Positions 57,233-64,000 of a stretch of 64,000 bases of DNA are shown in pieces (position 1 is the first letter of the stretch; every line of letters starts with the position of its first letter). A model generated the notes under the pieces. It worked only from the letters and a program-made list of their open reading frames with translations. It was not told the origin of the DNA and searched no databases. Source of the DNA: Microvirga sp. VF16 (GTDB lineage Bacteria > Pseudomonadota > Alphaproteobacteria > Rhizobiales > Beijerinckiaceae); assembly GCF_016864375.1 (NCBI RefSeq), contig NZ_CP069354.1, forward strand, positions 1,488,001 to 1,552,000, given 5' to 3'. Made by a program: the position numbers and the translations under genes.

Positions 57233-58977
57233 CGACTTTGCTCGACGAGCGTATCCCGCGCACTCTCGATATCCTCCTGCGTGAATGGACCAGGAGCGAT
57301 CATCGCGGCGTGATCCTCGAGGCGTGGCTGTTCGAGGGCGAGGCGGAGCGGCGCGCGGCGGAGGCCGTGTTGTCGGGGGCAGGCGTCCGGGCGCGGCTGC
57401 GCAGCGCTTACAAGCCGCTCGTTCATGCCTTTCTCGAAGAAATCGATACCGCTGATCTGAAGCGCGTCACCGTGCGCTATCCCGTGCATGAGGACGCGGA
57501 CCGCCTGCGCTTCCTCTCGGAGGGTTATCCTGTCGCGGCGTTGCTCGACGGTATCGAGACTCTCTTCGAGTCCGGCACCGCGGATCTGACCTATCGCGTG
57601 ATCCTTGAATATAAGGACGGGCGCGTGGCGGAGCATGCGGTTTTTGCGCCGAACCGTCTGCGCACCAACCATCTCGACGAAGTCGATCTTACGCCGACCG
57701 GCTGGCTCAAGGTGACCGGACGGGCGGATGGTGCGCCGGACGTCGACGAGGCGCTTGAGACCGAGGCCGAGCAGGTTTTTCACAAGGTCATGGCAAGTGT
57801 TGCAGCCCATGCTTGGCCTGAGGCGGAGCCCTACGCGGAGATAATCGCCATTGATGTGTCGATCCCCGGCATCGAGCGTCCGCTCGACTACGGCGACGAG
57901 GTCATGAGCACGCGCGAGGCGCTGCACGAGGACTTTTACTTCTCGCTGCTCGAATTCTTCAAGCGCAAGTCGGGCCGTCCGCCCGAGGATCGCAGCGTGC
58001 AGCCGGGCCAGATCGTGCCGGATATCCGCGCCGGCGGGGGCGATGCGCATGTGCGCGTGACCCTGCGCTCGTTTGGACCGCCGCAGGATCCTGTGAAGCC
58101 GGAACAGGACATCGAGACGGCCGATGCTGCACCGGGCCTCGCGCAGATTTACCGTGAACTCGCGGCGCTTCCGGGCGAGACCTTCGAGGGGATCTCCCGC
58201 GAGGGGCGTCCGGTGCGCGGGATCTATCGCGCGGGCTCGCGTCCGCCGGTTCTCGTCACCAGCGGCCAGCACGCCAACGAGACGTCGGCGCCGGTAGGAA
58301 CGTTGCGGGCCGTGCGTCGGCTGCTCGCCCATCCGGAGGCCAACATCGCGTATATTCCGGTCGAGAACCCGGATGGCTATGCGTTGCATGGACGGCTCTG
58401 CGAGGGCAATCCACGCCACATGCATCATGCGGCGCGCTACACCTCGCTCGGCTGCGATCTGGAATATGGACGAAACGAACCGCTCTACGAGATCGGCGCG
58501 CGCAACCAAGCGCTGGAGATGTCCGGTGCTCAGTTGCACCTCAACTTCCACGGCTATCCGGCGCATGAATGGACGAGGCCATTTACCGGCTATCTGCCCC
58601 GCGGCTTCGAACTCTGGACGATCCCGAAAGGCTTTTTCCTGATCATGAGGCATCATCCCTCATGGGGCGACACGGCGAGGACGCTGATCGAAGCCGTCAC
58701 CACCGGCCTGTCGGCCGTGCCGGGCCTCGCCGAGTTCAATCGCCGTCAGATCGAAATCTGCTCGATCCATTCCGGCGGGACGCCGTACGAGATCATCAAC
58801 GATGTGCCGTGCCTGATCACCGCGGACGAGCGCCATCCTTCTCCCTTGACCCTCATCACGGAGTTCCCGGACGAGACGGTTTACGGGGACGCCTACCGGT
58901 TCGCCCATACGGTGCAGATGGCGACCGTGATCGCCGCCGAGGAAGCCTACGCGTCGATCCTGGCGGCAACGACCTGA
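57229..58977 (+). CDS. M14-like zinc carboxypeptidase
   Basis: A 582-residue protein. The first 300 residues are a region without a motif I know. The C-terminal half resembles M14 carboxypeptidases: SGQHANETSAPVG supplies the zinc His and Glu, VENPDGYALH follows, and HLNFHGYPAHEW provides later active-site residues. No signal peptide is visible. Coupled translation with the DppC-like permease strongly suggests that it hydrolyses the imported peptides. Zinc-site completeness could not be fully confirmed. Confidence 0.82.
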   Translation: MTTLLDERIPRTLDILLREWTRSDHRGVILEAWLFEGEAERRAAEAVLSGAGVRARLRSAYKPLVHAFLEEIDTADLKRVTVRYPVHEDADRLRFLSEGYPVAALLDGIETLFESGTADLTYRVILEYKDGRVAEHAVFAPNRLRTNHLDEVDLTPTGWLKVTGRADGAPDVDEALETEAEQVFHKVMASVAAHAWPEAEPYAEIIAIDVSIPGIERPLDYGDEVMSTREALHEDFYFSLLEFFKRKSGRPPEDRSVQPGQIVPDIRAGGGDAHVRVTLRSFGPPQDPVKPEQDIETADAAPGLAQIYRELAALPGETFEGISREGRPVRGIYRAGSRPPVLVTSGQHANETSAPVGTLRAVRRLLAHPEANIAYIPVENPDGYALHGRLCEGNPRHMHHAARYTSLGCDLEYGRNEPLYEIGARNQALEMSGAQLHLNFHGYPAHEWTRPFTGYLPRGFELWTIPKGFFLIMRHHPSWGDTARTLIEAVTTGLSAVPGLAEFNRRQIEICSIHSGGTPYEIINDVPCLITADERHPSPLTLITEFPDETVYGDAYRFAHTVQMATVIAAEEAYASILAATT

Positions 58978-59022
58978 AGTAGCGCCAGACGCCGGGGCGT
59001 CGACTCACCGGCTACGGACAGG

Positions 59023-59059
59023 AAAGGGCACGCCACGGGTGAGGCGTGCCCTTTCTTTT
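59023..59059 (+). terminator. Intrinsic terminator of the peptide operon
   Basis: AAAGGGCACGCC (59023-59034) and GGCGTGCCCTTT (59043-59054), loop of 8 nt, then CTTTT. It ends transcription after the M14-like gene. Confidence 0.9.
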
Positions 59060-59096
59060 ATGGGATTCTGGTTGGGTTGCTGGATGACGGGCAGAC

Positions 59097-59294
59097 TTCA
59101 GCATAGCCGGCACATGAATATTTTCTTCTGACATCCCGGCCCGTGGCTATGCATTACTTCCAGCGTAGCCGGAATTGCTTTCCGCCTTCTCAGAAACGGA
59201 AGCTTAACTTTATTTCCTCCTTTCGCACTTGAGAGATTCTATTTGTAACGCTATATCGAAATATAGATGCTAGAAGCCTATTCAGCGTAGCCAG
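59097..59294. promoter_or_regulatory. Repeated GC(A/G)TAGCC motifs and palindrome upstream of the RTX glycosidase
   Basis: TTCAGCATAGCCGG at 59097-59110, a near copy ending AGCGTAGCCGG at 59162-59172 and TTCAGCGTAGCCAG at 59281-59294 lie in the same direction. An inverted GGCTATGC is at 59145-59152. Between them, CTATAT-CGAA-ATATAG (59251-59266) is a perfect palindrome. The set looks like operator sites for a regulator not encoded here. Confidence 0.4.
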
Positions 59295-59317
59295 CTATCT
59301 TCAGGGACCCATCCATT

Positions 59318-61381
59318 ATGCCCAAATTATTCGACTTCCAGGCCGAAAGTCTCCCGTCGTGGTGGGACGGCAATTACCGGATGCCGTGGACGGAGACGAA
59401 TCTCGACCTGATCAAGGGCGATGGTGCTTCTCAAGTTGTGATTGTCCCGACCGTCTACATGGACAGCCTGACGTCTACCCGGGTCTATCGCGACAACGAC
59501 GATCCGGGTGGTCACAACGTCGACGGAAATCCGCGCACGGAGAGCGACGGCTCGATCAAGGAGGCGATCGCCAAGGCTCAGGCTCGTGGTCTGGAGGTCA
59601 TCTTCAAGCTGCATGTGAACATGCAGAACGACGATTGGAACGCGCTTATCGGTCCTCCGGAAGGTTCGACGCCCGCACAGGCCAAGGTCTGGGCTGATGC
59701 ATGGTTTGCTTCCTATAAGGAAGCCGTGGTCCACTACGCCAAACTTGCGCAGGAGCAGGGTGTCACGGCCTTCGCCATCGGCAATGAATGCGAAAGCATG
59801 ACAGGTGCGCAGTATCGTGAGTATTGGGTCGATATCATCGAGGCGGTCCGCGACGTTTACGATGGACAGCTGACCTATGCCGCGACCTGGACCGAGGCTC
59901 TCAACCTCAGCTTCTGGGACAAGCTCGATTACATGGGGGCAAATCCCTATATCAGCTTCACTCAGGACAGCACCAATCCGTCCCTGCAACAACTGATCGA
60001 CGGCTGGACCAAACCGTCCAACGTCTGGGGAGTGAGAACGCCCATCGAGGAGAGGTTCGGTGAGAATATCTCCGCCATGGATGCTCTGAAACGGATCGCC
60101 GAGCAGTACGGCAAGAAGCTGATCTTCACGGAAACAGGCTTTCGCAGCCTCGACGGCAGCAACGCCACGCCGTGGATGTGGGGCAATGGCCGCATCGACG
60201 AGCGCGAGCAGTACATGATGCATCAGGCCTTCTACAAGATCATCACTGATCGCGCCGGTGAAGGTTGGATGGGTGGCTACTGGCTGTGGAACTACGACGC
60301 CAGCGAGGCCGTCTCCGATCCGAGCCCCGACGACGGCTTTTCTACGCATGGCAAGCGCACCGATGCGCTGGTCGAGCAGTATTTCAAGAACCCGGTTTCC
60401 GTCGCCGGCCGCGCTCTTGTCGGTACGTCAGGTGGCGACTCCCTCCTTGGCGGCTTCAACCATGACACACTGATCGGTGGACAAGGAAACGACACGCTGC
60501 TCGGCGGAGCCGGTGCCGACGTCTTCATGTACTACGCTGGAGACGGCGCGGACACGATCACTGATTTCAAGTTCTCAGAAGGCGACAAGATCGCCCTGAT
60601 GAATACGGGGGCAACGGGCTTCGGCGATCTCGATATCTCCAGCACATCGGGTGGCTACGTCGTGCGCTTCGCTGATGGCGGGAGCCTGACCATTCGTACC
60701 ACGGAGGCTCTGTCCGCGGATTGGTTCGCTTTCAATGGCACTGGCCAGTCTGGACCTTCGACCAAGCCGACATCGGGCGACGATGAGATCACCGGCACTG
60801 CCAAGGCCAATGTGATCAATGCGCTCGCGGGCAACGATCTCATCAATGGTCTTGCCGGCAATGACAACCTGACCGGCGAGGTTGGCGACGACACGGTCGA
60901 TGGCGGTACAGGCAACGACGCACTGTATGGCGGTCTCGGCGATGATTTCGTCGATGGCGGCGATGGCGTCGACCGGATCTATGGCGGCGACGGTTATGAC
61001 ATCCTCTATGGCGGCGCCGGCAACGATCAGATTCGCGGCGAGAATGACGACGACATGCTCTATGGCGATGCCGGCAACGATCTTCTCCGCGGCGGCAACG
61101 GCCATGATCTTCTCGACGGCGGTGACGGCGACGACAAGCTCTATGGCGAAGCCCAGGACGACCAGATCACCGGTGGCGAGGGCAACGACGTCATCCAGGG
61201 TGGCGACGGAAAAGACGAACTTGAGGGCGAGAACGGCAACGACAAGCTCTATGGCGGCAATGGCGATGATGTGCTGCTGGGCTGGTTCGGCACCGATCAG
61301 AAGCTATGGGGATACGGCGAGGACAGTGCATCATCGCCGGCGGAGCCAGCCAAAGGAGCGCCCCATGCCCCAGTGCCATGA
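59318..61381 (+). pseudogene. RTX-repeat glycoside hydrolase (GH113-like), 5' part, interrupted by an IS element
   Basis: The open frame is 687 residues, but only residues 1-662 (to 61303) belong to the gene; the last 25 come from the insertion sequence. Residues 1-365 form a TIM-barrel like GH113 mannanases, with the acid/base Glu probably in AIGNECES and the nucleophile Glu in IFTETGFRS. From about 369 there are Ca-binding RTX nonapeptides (GGxGND type) in two blocks, with a spacer at 405-485. No N-terminal signal is present, as expected of type I secretion. The C-terminal secretion signal is now beyond the insertion (62862-63203). The uninterrupted protein would have 775 residues. The truncated form may still fold but should not be exported. 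Confidence 0.85.
60777..61303 (+). repeat. Tandem RTX calcium-binding repeat region
   Basis: About eighteen copies of a 27-bp unit coding for GGxGxDxUx nonapeptides (for example YGGAGNDQI, RGGNGHDLL, QGGDGKDEL). It is coding sequence, not a CRISPR or satellite array. A smaller block lies near 60424-60520, and one more repeat pair follows the IS at 62862-62937. Confidence 0.85.
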
Positions 61382-62528
61382 CTTGAGCCGATCCCGGAGT
61401 GCCCTCGTACAAGACAGCACAATCATCGCCGTCGTCGAGATGAGCCAGGCCAGCTGGCTCGTGGCCGCCATGGTGCCAGGCCTTGATCGCCATCCGCTCA
61501 AGAAGCTCGAGCCGGACCAGGACGGGCTGCTGCGCCTTCTGCGGCGCTGGCAGGACGAGGCCGTCCAGGCCGGCCGCCCGATCACCCGCATTGCCGTCGC
61601 CTTCGAGGCCGGCCGTGACGGCTTCTGGCTCGCCCGCTGGCTGCGGGCGCGCGGCATCGAGGCCTACGTCATTCATCCCACCAGCATCGCCGTCTCGCGC
61701 GAGCATCGGCGAGCCAAGACCGACCGGCTCGATACCGCCTTGCTCAAGCGGGCCTTTCTCGGCTGGCTGCGTGGCGAGTCGGATCACTGCAGCATGGCGG
61801 CGATCCCGTCTTTGGCGGACGAGGACGCCAAGCGTCCGAGCCGCGAGCGTGAGAACCTGGTCGAGGAGCGCACCCGGCTCGGCAACCGCATGAAGGCAAC
61901 CCTCGCCCGCTTTGGAATTCGCAGCTTCCGGCCGACACTGCGGACCGCGCCCGAACAGCTTGAGGCGCTGCGCACCCCTGAGGGTGTTCCCCTGCCGCCC
62001 AACACCCTGGCCGAGATGCGCCGGGATCTGGCCCGGCTGCAGGTCGTGCGGGAGCAGATCCGGGAGATCGAACAGGCCCGTCTGGAGCGGCTGGAAAGGG
62101 CCCCTGGAGAGCGGCATAACACCATGGTTCGGCTGCTGGCCCGGGTGATCGGGCTGGGGGTCGAAACGGCGGACTTGCTCGTCAATGAGATCCTCTCGCG
62201 CAATCTGCGCGACCGCAGGGCCGTGGCGCGCTACGCGGGCCTCACCGGAGCGCCGGACGAGAGTGGAGCCAAGCGCCGGGAGAAGGGCTTGGCGAGGGTG
62301 GGCAATGCTCGGGTCCGTCGCAGCATGCTCCAGCTCGCTTGGCGATTTCTGCGGTTCCAAGCCGAGAGTGATTTGGCGCGCTGGTACCGGGCCCGAACCG
62401 CAGATGGCCGGGGAGCCACGCGCAAGACCCTGATTGTCGCTCTGGCGAGGAAGTTGCTCATTGCTCTGTGGCGTTTGGCAACGACCGGGGACCTGTCGCA
62501 GGGGCTCATCCTTCGCCCGGCCGCGTGA
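61365..62528 (+). CDS. IS110-family transposase (DEDD)
   Basis: A 387-residue recombinase. The N-terminal RuvC-like domain supplies the acidic tetrad: VVEMSQASWLVA (Glu where Asp is usual), AFEAGRDGFWLA, and Asp residues of AKTDRLDTALLK. A coiled region links to the C-terminal Tnp domain (VIGLGVETADLLVNEI, RAVARYAGLTGAPDES, RRSMLQLAW), where the Ser of RRSML is the likely nucleophile. AAAGGAG lies 6 nt before the ATG at 61365; the longer open frame upstream runs through RTX repeats and is an artefact. The gene has no frameshift and should be active. Confidence 0.92.
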   Translation: MPQCHDLSRSRSALVQDSTIIAVVEMSQASWLVAAMVPGLDRHPLKKLEPDQDGLLRLLRRWQDEAVQAGRPITRIAVAFEAGRDGFWLARWLRARGIEAYVIHPTSIAVSREHRRAKTDRLDTALLKRAFLGWLRGESDHCSMAAIPSLADEDAKRPSRERENLVEERTRLGNRMKATLARFGIRSFRPTLRTAPEQLEALRTPEGVPLPPNTLAEMRRDLARLQVVREQIREIEQARLERLERAPGERHNTMVRLLARVIGLGVETADLLVNEILSRNLRDRRAVARYAGLTGAPDESGAKRREKGLARVGNARVRRSMLQLAWRFLRFQAESDLARWYRARTADGRGATRKTLIVALARKLLIALWRLATTGDLSQGLILRPAA

Positions 62529-62555
62529 GGCAAAGACCAGAGAGGTGATCAAGCT

Positions 62556-62760
62556 TCGGCCGCCAACGGCCGACAATGATCCGAGGTGGCGGCAACCCGA
62601 CCCAGAGCATGGCCATCCTGCCGTGATCAGAATGGGCCCGCCGCCGCGGAGCTGCGCCAGCGATGCGCATGATTGCATCATGGGCCCGGATCGCAGTGAT
62701 CCGCCGAATACAAGGGTGCCGGGCGATCGCCCGTGCCAGACGGCCAGCTCCCCTCGGATT
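62556..62760 (+). ncRNA. Candidate bridge RNA of the IS110-family element
   Basis: Hairpins in order: TCGGCCG/CGGCCGA (62556-62573), CCGC/GCGG (62638-62649), CATGAT/ATCATG (62668-62682), GGATC/GATCC (62688-62702), CGGGC/GCCCG (62720-62733). Around the second hairpin lie GATCAGAA (62625-62632), identical to target positions 61295-61302, and GCGCCAG (62654-62660), complementary at six of seven positions to CTGGGGC right of the core. Around the last hairpin lie ATACAAG (62708-62714), identical to the element's right end (62855-62861), and TCCCC (62749-62753), complementary to GGGGA in the left end. This is the guide layout of target- and donor-binding loops. No expression evidence; ends are approximate. 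Confidence 0.55.
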
Positions 62761-62861
62761 GTTGCATGTCCCGCCTCCGCTAGGTTCCACTCAACTGGAG
62801 GACACGCAGACCAAAACTAAAACTGATGAATCAGCTCTTGACTTAAACAGCCCCATACAAG

Positions 62862-63203
62862 CTCTGGGGCGGCGCCGGTAGCGATGTGCTCGATCCGGGA
62901 GCCGGCAATGATAAGCTCTGGGGCGGCACGGGGTCCGATCGCTACGTGTTCAACTCGGACATGGGTCAGGACATCGTCTATGACTTCAAAGTCAAGCAGG
63001 GCGAGATGCTGCTGATCCGCCACGATATCAACCATTCCAGCATCGTCGATTTCAACACGCTCAAGCCGCACATGAAGCAAGTAGGCAAGAACGTCGTCAT
63101 GGATCTCGGTAAGGGCGAATGGCTCGGTGGCGATGATCAACTGACCTTGGCCAACGTCCAGATGAAGGACCTGAAGGCAGAGCACTTCTACTTCTACTGG
63201 TAA
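62862..63203 (+). pseudogene. RTX glycosidase, 3' remnant with type I secretion signal
   Basis: The in-frame continuation of the gene at 59318. It codes for 113 residues: two last RTX repeats (KLWGGAGSDVLDPGAGND, KLWGGTGSDRYVF) and a non-repeat C-terminal part ending KAEHFYFYW, where the type I secretion signal is expected. A GTG at 62886 could start a 105-residue protein, but there is no ribosome site and it is better seen as a severed part. Confidence 0.85.
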
Positions 63204-63228
63204 GCGCTCCTCGTCCACCAAATGAAAG

Positions 63229-63256
63229 CGGCCGGAGAGGGCATCTCCGGCCGTTT
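63229..63256 (+). terminator. Terminator of the RTX gene
   Basis: CGGCCGGAGA (63229-63238) and TCTCCGGCCG (63244-63253) form a 10-bp stem with a GGGCA loop, followed by TTTG, shortly after the RTX stop codon. Confidence 0.75.
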
Positions 63257-63359
63257 GCATTTCCATCAGGCACGCCCGTCGTCTGGAACAAGCCGTCTCC
63301 CGCCATCGTTCTCCGGCGGAGCCGGGCAATTGTGCCTGGCTCAATGAGAGATGAAAGCC

Positions 63360-64000
63360 ATGGCACGCTTGTCCTGGAAGCAGAGCGAGAACGACGCCTC
63401 CATCAGGGAAGCAATCGATCTGGTGCGCGAGCATGGGGAATCCCTGCCGTCAATTGCCGATGAAGAAGCCTTCGGCGCCATGTTCGATCGCTTTGCCGAT
63501 GCCAAGGTCGTGCTCCTCGGTGAAGCCACCCATGGCACATCGGAATTCTACCGGGCGCGAGCCGCCATCACGAAGCGCCTGATAAAGCACCACGGTTTTT
63601 CCATCGTTGCCGTCGAAGCCGACTGGCCGGATGCGGCGTGCATCGATGCTTATGTCCGCCATCGCCATGTTCCCGATGGCGACGATGCCGCCTTCCAGCG
63701 TTTCCCCACCTGGATGTGGCGCAATGAGGAGGTCGCCGATTTCGTCAACTGGATGCGCGCGTACAACAAGGAGCGAGGGGAGGACGAACGCGCCGAGTTC
63801 CGTGGCCTCGACGTTTACAGTCTGAACGCTTCCATCCGCTCCGTGCTGGACTATCTCGACAAGGTCGATCCGGAGGAGGCCAGGGAGGCGAGGGGGCGTT
63901 ACGGTTGCCTTAGCCCCTGGCAGTCGGATCCTGCGCAATACGGCCGGGCCGTCCTGACCGGACAGAAGAAGCCTTGCGACGAAGCGCTACTGCGCCAGCT
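63360..64000 (+). CDS. Erythromycin esterase family protein, N-terminal part
   Basis: The frame is open to the window edge, giving about 213 residues of a protein normally about 430 long. The segment VVLLGEATHGTSEFYRARAAITKRL carries the Glu and His of the erythromycin-esterase/SuccD-like family, and FSIVAVEADWPDA, AFQRFPTWMWRNEEV and FRGLDVYSLNAS match it as well. Despite the name, many members are not macrolide esterases and their substrate is unknown. ATG at 63360 is chosen because GAGAG lies 9 nt upstream; an in-frame ATG at 63351 is possible. Confidence 0.87.
   Translation, partial: MARLSWKQSENDASIREAIDLVREHGESLPSIADEEAFGAMFDRFADAKVVLLGEATHGTSEFYRARAAITKRLIKHHGFSIVAVEADWPDAACIDAYVRHRHVPDGDDAAFQRFPTWMWRNEEVADFVNWMRAYNKERGEDERAEFRGLDVYSLNASIRSVLDYLDKVDPEEAREARGRYGCLSPWQSDPAQYGRAVLTGQKKPCDEALLRQ

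Larger units (their letters stand above)
58978..59317. other. 340-bp gene-free stretch with terminator and candidate regulatory motifs
   Basis: Holds the terminator at 59023-59058 and, upstream of the RTX glycosidase, several GC(A/G)TAGCC motifs and a short palindrome (listed separately). The DNA from 59110 on is clearly more AT-rich than its surroundings. No gene is visible. Confidence 0.6.
61304..62861 (+). mobile_element. IS110-family insertion sequence (IS1111-like), 1558 bp
   Basis: Removing 61304-62861 rejoins AAG|CTC TGG in the RTX gene and restores its frame, which defines the element. The dinucleotide CT occurs at 61304-61305 and at 62862-62863, the core expected for IS110-type strand exchange, with no longer target duplication. 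Short inverted repeats lie just inside the ends: TATGGGG at 61305-61311 and CCCCATA at 62851-62857. The left non-coding end is 60 bp and the right one 333 bp. This long right end, plus subterminal repeats, fits the IS1111 group. The transposase is intact. Confidence 0.88.

Noticed and set aside
59251..59266. ModE-type molybdate operator
   Set aside because: The palindrome CTATAT-CGAA-ATATAG superficially recalls ModE sites but has the wrong centre length and lies 9 kb from modABC.
60777..61303. Possible CRISPR-like or satellite array
   Set aside because: The 27-bp periodicity is coding: each unit translates to a calcium-binding nonapeptide and there are no unique spacers.
60882..61364. N-terminal extension of the transposase through the RTX repeats
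   Set aside because: It is an out-of-frame reading of the RTX repeats (Ala/Thr/Ser/Met-rich) that crosses the element's left end; the ATG at 61365 with AAAGGAG is the true start.
62625..62660. The target-guide match as coincidence with RTX sequence carried inside the element
   Set aside because: The surrounding sequence (TGGGCCCG, hairpins) has no RTX coding pattern and the match ends abruptly at the guide, so it is not a captured piece of the target.
62886..63203. Independent small gene of 105 codons
   Set aside because: It is in frame with the RTX gene once the IS is removed, starts inside a repeat and has no ribosome site.

Overview
This 64 kb window is a high-GC alphaproteobacterial chromosome segment. 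The gene content points to Hyphomicrobiales, most likely Methylobacteriaceae and perhaps close to Microvirga. The pointers are a rhizobial-type GlpSTPQUV glycerol transporter, DUF1194 and extensin-like proteins, HtrA/LuxR pairs, an HU protein with an Ala/Lys-rich arm, and dispersed extragenic palindromes. The genus is inferred from protein character; no database search was run. No rRNA, CRISPR array or prophage is visible. The only mobile element is one IS110/IS1111-type insertion near the right end.

Layout: 1-5 kb holds the end of an MFS exporter, an ada/PEP-mutase-like pair, and a diheme peroxidase-cupredoxin gene with a partner, divergent from an iron-dependent PiuC-type dioxygenase. 5-10.5 kb holds a second 2OG oxygenase, a class III cyclase, a glutathionyl-hydroquinone reductase, a CAU-anticodon tRNA (probably tRNA-Ile2), MarC and a patatin. 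10.7-19 kb holds an RND efflux adaptor and pump, a second cyclase, and an operon of an HtrA pseudoprotease, a LuxR regulator and an intact HtrA protease. 19-25.3 kb is the glycerol ABC transporter operon. 25.7-33 kb holds catabolic enzymes: SDR, FAD oxidase, AhpD-like protein, enoyl-CoA hydratase, acyl-CoA ligase, and the Entner-Doudoroff pair eda/kdgK. 33-42 kb holds HU, an extensin-like protein, DUF1194, a PHB-depolymerase-type esterase, a YqjD/YqjE-like membrane trio, a DEAD-box helicase and a PP2C phosphatase.

42-46 kb is a sugar ABC importer (without ATPase) coupled to nanE. 46-50.4 kb joins the Mo-dependent repair system msrPQ to the molybdate importer modABC. 50.4-59 kb is a peptide-use block: M29 aminopeptidase, a peptide ABC importer with fused ATPases, and an M14-like carboxypeptidase. 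59.3-63.2 kb is a GH113-like glycosidase with RTX repeats, split by the IS element. 63.36 kb to the end is a truncated erythromycin-esterase-family gene.

The most interesting signal is the insertion sequence. Removing 61304-62861 restores the RTX reading frame exactly, with a CT core dinucleotide at both junctions. The 3' non-coding end of the element holds an ordered set of hairpins and unpaired stretches. One stretch matches 8 nt of the target left of the core and another matches 7 nt of the element's own right end. This is the arrangement expected of an IS110-family bridge RNA whose guides can be checked against a real insertion.
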